A stretch of DNA of 64,000 bases. It comes from Acidobacteriota bacterium (GTDB lineage: Bacteria; Acidobacteriota; Terriglobia; Bryobacterales; UBA6623). A program made the translations under genes and the position numbers. Positions 61,507 through 64,000 of the stretch are shown one piece after another (positions within the stretch are counted from its first letter, which is position 1; the number at the start of each line of letters is the position of its first letter). Where the stretch lies: NCBI GenBank assembly GCA_016125275.1, contig WGMB01000004.1:248001-312000 (forward strand), written 5' to 3'. The notes under the pieces are model-generated. The model was not told the origin of the DNA and made no database searches. It saw nothing but the letters and a program-made list of their open reading frames with translations.

Positions 61507-61854
61507 GTGCGGGAGTGGCTCGATGACGCTTTGGCCAGGATGCGCGCCGCCGGCCATGAGCCGTCGCCGGCTCTGCTGGTGCGGTTGACTGACGGTCGGC
61601 TGCGCATCTTGCCGCCGGATGAGCCCGAGGCGCGCCTACGCCGGTTGTCCAACGAGTGCGGTCCGGTGGAGCTGGCTTACCTGGTCGACGGGAACGGTGC
61701 GGTTCCCGTCGCGGGGCCTGCCTCGAACGATAGCTACTGCGACTCGAGCAACTGGGCGATCTTTGCGGCGTCGTTGGGCATGACGACGGGTGCGTTGCCG
61801 AACGTCGGCTGCAGCTTGGTCCCGTCCGGCGCCGTCAAACCGCCGGTGTGGTAG
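61507..61854 (+). CDS. Small uncharacterised frame after alr
   Basis: A 115-residue frame starting with GTG, in the same frame as alr just after its TAA. The first 75 residues look protein-like (WLDDALARMRAAGHEPSPALLVRLTDGRLRILPPDEPEARLRRL) but the last 40 lie antisense to the thrC end. No family recognised and no clear ribosome-binding site. It may be a real small gene, a former extension of alr or chance. Confidence 0.3.
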   Translation: MREWLDDALARMRAAGHEPSPALLVRLTDGRLRILPPDEPEARLRRLSNECGPVELAYLVDGNGAVPVAGPASNDSYCDSSNWAIFAASLGMTTGALPNVGCSLVPSGAVKPPVW

Positions 61855-63044
61855 TGATACACGTAGTCGGGGTCCTTGAGCAGGTGGCCGGTGAGGATGC
61901 CGACGACATCCGCATCGGCCGGGATGGTTCCGGCGGCGACGAGGTTCTTGAGGCCCGCCACGGTCGCTGCTGAGGCCGGCTCGCATCCGAAACCGCAGCG
62001 GCCCACGATCGCCTTGGCGTCCGCGATCTCCTGTTCGGTCGCCGAGGCCACGACGCCCTGGCAGCTCTCGATTTCGAACTGCGCCTTGGGCCAAGAGACG
62101 GGATCGCCGATGCGGATGGCGGTGGCCAGGGTCTCCGGTGAGCGCACGGGACGGAACGGCGCCTGAAAGCCGCGCTCGAAGTACTCGTGAAAAGGCGCAG
62201 AGCCAGCGGCTTGCACCACGGCGATGCGCGGCAGCTTGGAGATTGCGCCGATCTGATAGAGCTCTCGTAGCCCTTTGCCCAGGGCGGAGACGTTGCCGAG
62301 GTTGCCGCCGGGTAGGACGATCCAATCGGGCACGACCCAATTGCGCTGGTCGAGCATCTCGATGACGATCGACTTCTGACCTTCGATCCGAAACGGGTTG
62401 ACCGAATTCAGCAGATAGATGCCGATTCTGGCGGCCAACTCCCGCACCAGGGCCAGGATCTGGTCGAAATTGGCTTCGACTTGGACCGTCAGCGCGCCGA
62501 ACTCCAATGCCTGCGCCAACTTACCGTAGGCGATCTTGCCGTGGGGCAAAAAGATGACGGCTTGCATGCCGGCTGAGGCGGCATAGGCCGCCATGGACGC
62601 CGAGGTGTTGCCGGTCGAGACGCAGGCGACGCGCTGCATACCAAGTCGTCGCGCCTGCGTGGCTCCGGCCGTCATGCCGTTGTCCTTGAAAGATCCGCTG
62701 GGGTTGTATCCCTGGTGCTTGAGCTGGAGAGCGTCGACGCCGGCGTAGCTGGCGGCCGGCAGGGCGTCGAACAGCGGTGTGTTGCCTTCCCGAATCGTAA
62801 CGACGTGGGCGGGGTCCTCGACGAAGGGCAGCATCTCGCGGAAGCGCCAGACGCCGGAGACGTCGAGGGGCTCGCGGCTGAGACGCCGTTCGTCCCAGGT
62901 CCTCTTCCAGAGCGAGGCGTCGGCCTGATTGAAGTCATTGTCGACGGCGGTCAGACCGCCACAGGCAGGGCACTCGTAGAGAACCGCGTCGATGGGGAAC
63001 TGTCGGGCGCACGACGGATTGAAACAGACCAAGCGACTGGGCAT
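61734..63044 (-). CDS. thrC: Threonine synthase with an N-terminal zinc ribbon
   Basis: A 436-residue fold-type II PLP enzyme that converts O-phosphohomoserine to threonine. The N-terminal zinc ribbon has Cys7, Cys12, Cys25 and Cys28 (LVCFNPSCARQF, LYECPACGG). The PLP lysine is Lys120 in NPSGSFKDNGMTAG; the PLP-phosphate loop is LPGGNLGN, and STGNTSASMAAYAA also fits. GGAGGG lies close before the ATG at 63044; a second ATG at 63056 is possible. The much longer open frame upstream is unsupported. Confidence 0.93.
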   Translation of the reverse strand: MPSRLVCFNPSCARQFPIDAVLYECPACGGLTAVDNDFNQADASLWKRTWDERRLSREPLDVSGVWRFREMLPFVEDPAHVVTIREGNTPLFDALPAASYAGVDALQLKHQGYNPSGSFKDNGMTAGATQARRLGMQRVACVSTGNTSASMAAYAASAGMQAVIFLPHGKIAYGKLAQALEFGALTVQVEANFDQILALVRELAARIGIYLLNSVNPFRIEGQKSIVIEMLDQRNWVVPDWIVLPGGNLGNVSALGKGLRELYQIGAISKLPRIAVVQAAGSAPFHEYFERGFQAPFRPVRSPETLATAIRIGDPVSWPKAQFEIESCQGVVASATEQEIADAKAIVGRCGFGCEPASAATVAGLKNLVAAGTIPADADVVGILTGHLLKDPDYVYHYHTGGLTAPDGTKLQPTFGNAPVVMPNDAAKIAQLLESQ

Positions 63045-63239
63045 GCGTCCCTCCATCGTATCTCGCCAGATCGGGATGAAGTCTGCAATGCGGACTGGGT
63101 GATCGCCACGGGGAGGGGCTGCGGGAGCGGCGGCGGGTGTCAGGAACCGGCGAGACTTGGCCGAAGTCAGCCTCTGGCTGCGAGGTTCTGGATGAGAGGA
63201 CCTGAGCCTTCCAGGCGTAGTGGGGCCAGGCGCATAGTG

Positions 63240-64000
63240 ATGAAACCCAAACCGCTTTCTCGAATCTGTTCGGTCGCAGTCCTCCTTCTTCTGACGACGC
63301 TTGGGCGGGGTACGCTGAGTGCGCAGTGTCCCGGCAACATCCAGTTTCGCGAGATTCAGGACCGTTGGGTGGAGATCGTCTTCCAAACCGACACGCCTGG
63401 GGCCAGCACGCGAACGCGGATTGCTTTTGGCGAAGACCCGCAGAATCTCGCGGCGGAGACTCCGACTCGGGTGCTTGGAAATTGGAGCGGGCAGCCGAAC
63501 GTCGCAACGATCACGAATCGCCAGCGAGCCATTACCGGGCTGGCGCCATCGACGAGCTACTACTTCGACATTCGTGTGAGCAACGCGGCAGGGTCGAGCT
63601 TCGGGAACTGGGACCAGTGTGAGACGCAGCACTGTCCTAGCGCCGGGGCGCAACCCGGGGGATATCAATGCGTGCAGGTTGGATCGCGCTTGCGGCCGCG
63701 GTTCACGACTTTGCCCGCCAACGGAACGCCTCCGACATCGCCCAACAGCCCCGTCAACCAACCGGTTCTGACAGACCTGCCTGTGGTGACGGGCAGCACC
63801 TTTTTGGTGAACCTGGATGAAGAGAAGCGATGTACGAATTTCCAGCAGATGCTCAATGCCGCCGCGGCGGCCGACCCGGGCTTGGTGCATCAGGTGGTGG
63901 TGCCGGCCGGCGGGGTATGCCGCCCGGAGTCCGAAGACCGGAGAGGGTACATCCTCGGAGAGAAGCGTGGCACGGGCACGGTGGTCGTACGCTGCGACGC
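63240..64000 (+). CDS. Secreted protein with a fibronectin-III-like domain, 5' part only
   Basis: The frame is open from ATG 63240 to the right edge (at least 253 residues). A Sec signal peptide (MKPKPLSRICSVAVLLLLTT, cleavage probably after LSA) is followed by a beta-rich region with ITGLAPSTSYYFDIRVSNAAG, the F/G-strand pattern of an FN3 domain. Paired cysteines occur later (CETQHC, GGYQC, KRCTNF, GVCRPE). LVNLDEEKRCTNFQQMLNAAAAADP starts a second region that could be a beta-helix or pectate-lyase-like protein. Function and full length cannot be read here. Confidence 0.8.
   Translation, partial: MKPKPLSRICSVAVLLLLTTLGRGTLSAQCPGNIQFREIQDRWVEIVFQTDTPGASTRTRIAFGEDPQNLAAETPTRVLGNWSGQPNVATITNRQRAITGLAPSTSYYFDIRVSNAAGSSFGNWDQCETQHCPSAGAQPGGYQCVQVGSRLRPRFTTLPANGTPPTSPNSPVNQPVLTDLPVVTGSTFLVNLDEEKRCTNFQQMLNAAAAADPGLVHQVVVPAGGVCRPESEDRRGYILGEKRGTGTVVVRCD

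Overview
The window is a GC-rich bacterial chromosome segment, densely packed with genes on both strands. It most likely comes from an Acidobacteriota genome, perhaps of the Bryobacterales/Solibacter type. The best lineage clue is the pair of a PadR regulator and a roughly 900-residue MacB-like permease of the form common in Acidobacteria (51431 down to 48369). The many Tat-signalled sugar enzymes, the sulfatases and the glycine-zipper envelope protein fit the same group. This placement is inference; no rRNA gene is present. I saw no tRNA, rRNA, CRISPR array, insertion sequence or prophage. No gene-free stretch exceeds about 300 bases; the longest gaps are about 200 bases (11924-12115 and 63045-63239).

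Layout. 1-2.7 kb: end of a Tad pilus locus (cpaF, tadB, tadC, a 31-residue membrane peptide). 2.7-6.1 kb: sulfatase, methyltransferase and type II NADH dehydrogenase, all leftward. 6.1-11.9 kb: pyrE, an amidase, the TrkA/TrkH potassium system and an AI-2E-type permease. 11.9-17.7 kb: a housekeeping run with a promoter and foldback leader, an S1 protein with long low-complexity ends, an HU/IHF protein, a HIT protein, murQ and murA. 17.7-23.6 kb (leftward): NodU/CmcH-type carbamoyltransferase, gltX, an FAD flavoprotein and a GT2 glycosyltransferase. 23.7-27.1 kb: a two-component pair and a sulfatase-fold protein with Thr in place of the FGly cysteine. 27.1-29.6 kb: a brnTA remnant and a DinG-type helicase. 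29.6-39.9 kb: the tssK-tssL-tssM part of a type VI secretion system, a divergent 866-residue repeat protein, and two envelope or secreted proteins. 39.9-45.6 kb: the cdaA-cdaR-glmM c-di-AMP operon, then convergent ppdK. 45.8-52.7 kb: RDD protein, TylF-like methyltransferase, zinc metallopeptidase, the permease/PadR pair, cupin and FecR protein. 52.8-60.3 kb: HD hydrolase, epimerase, two TIM-barrel sugar isomerases, flotillin, VanZ, a rhamnonate-dehydratase-like enolase and a DapA-family aldolase. 60.4-64 kb: alr, thrC and a secreted protein cut by the window edge.

Themes. Cell-wall and second-messenger genes recur (murQ, murA, glmM, alr, cdaA/cdaR), and c-di-AMP is known in other bacteria to control K+ transporters such as Trk. 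Three sugar-acid or sugar-isomerase-like proteins carry Tat signals, which suggests periplasmic carbohydrate processing. The best candidate for something undescribed is the 35257-37857 protein: a partial kinase N-lobe look-alike, about 16 copies of a short FTxxFG motif in Pro/Ala linkers, and a two-helix membrane tail, transcribed divergently from tssK. The second is a foldback leader before rpsA that resembles a terminator/antiterminator switch.
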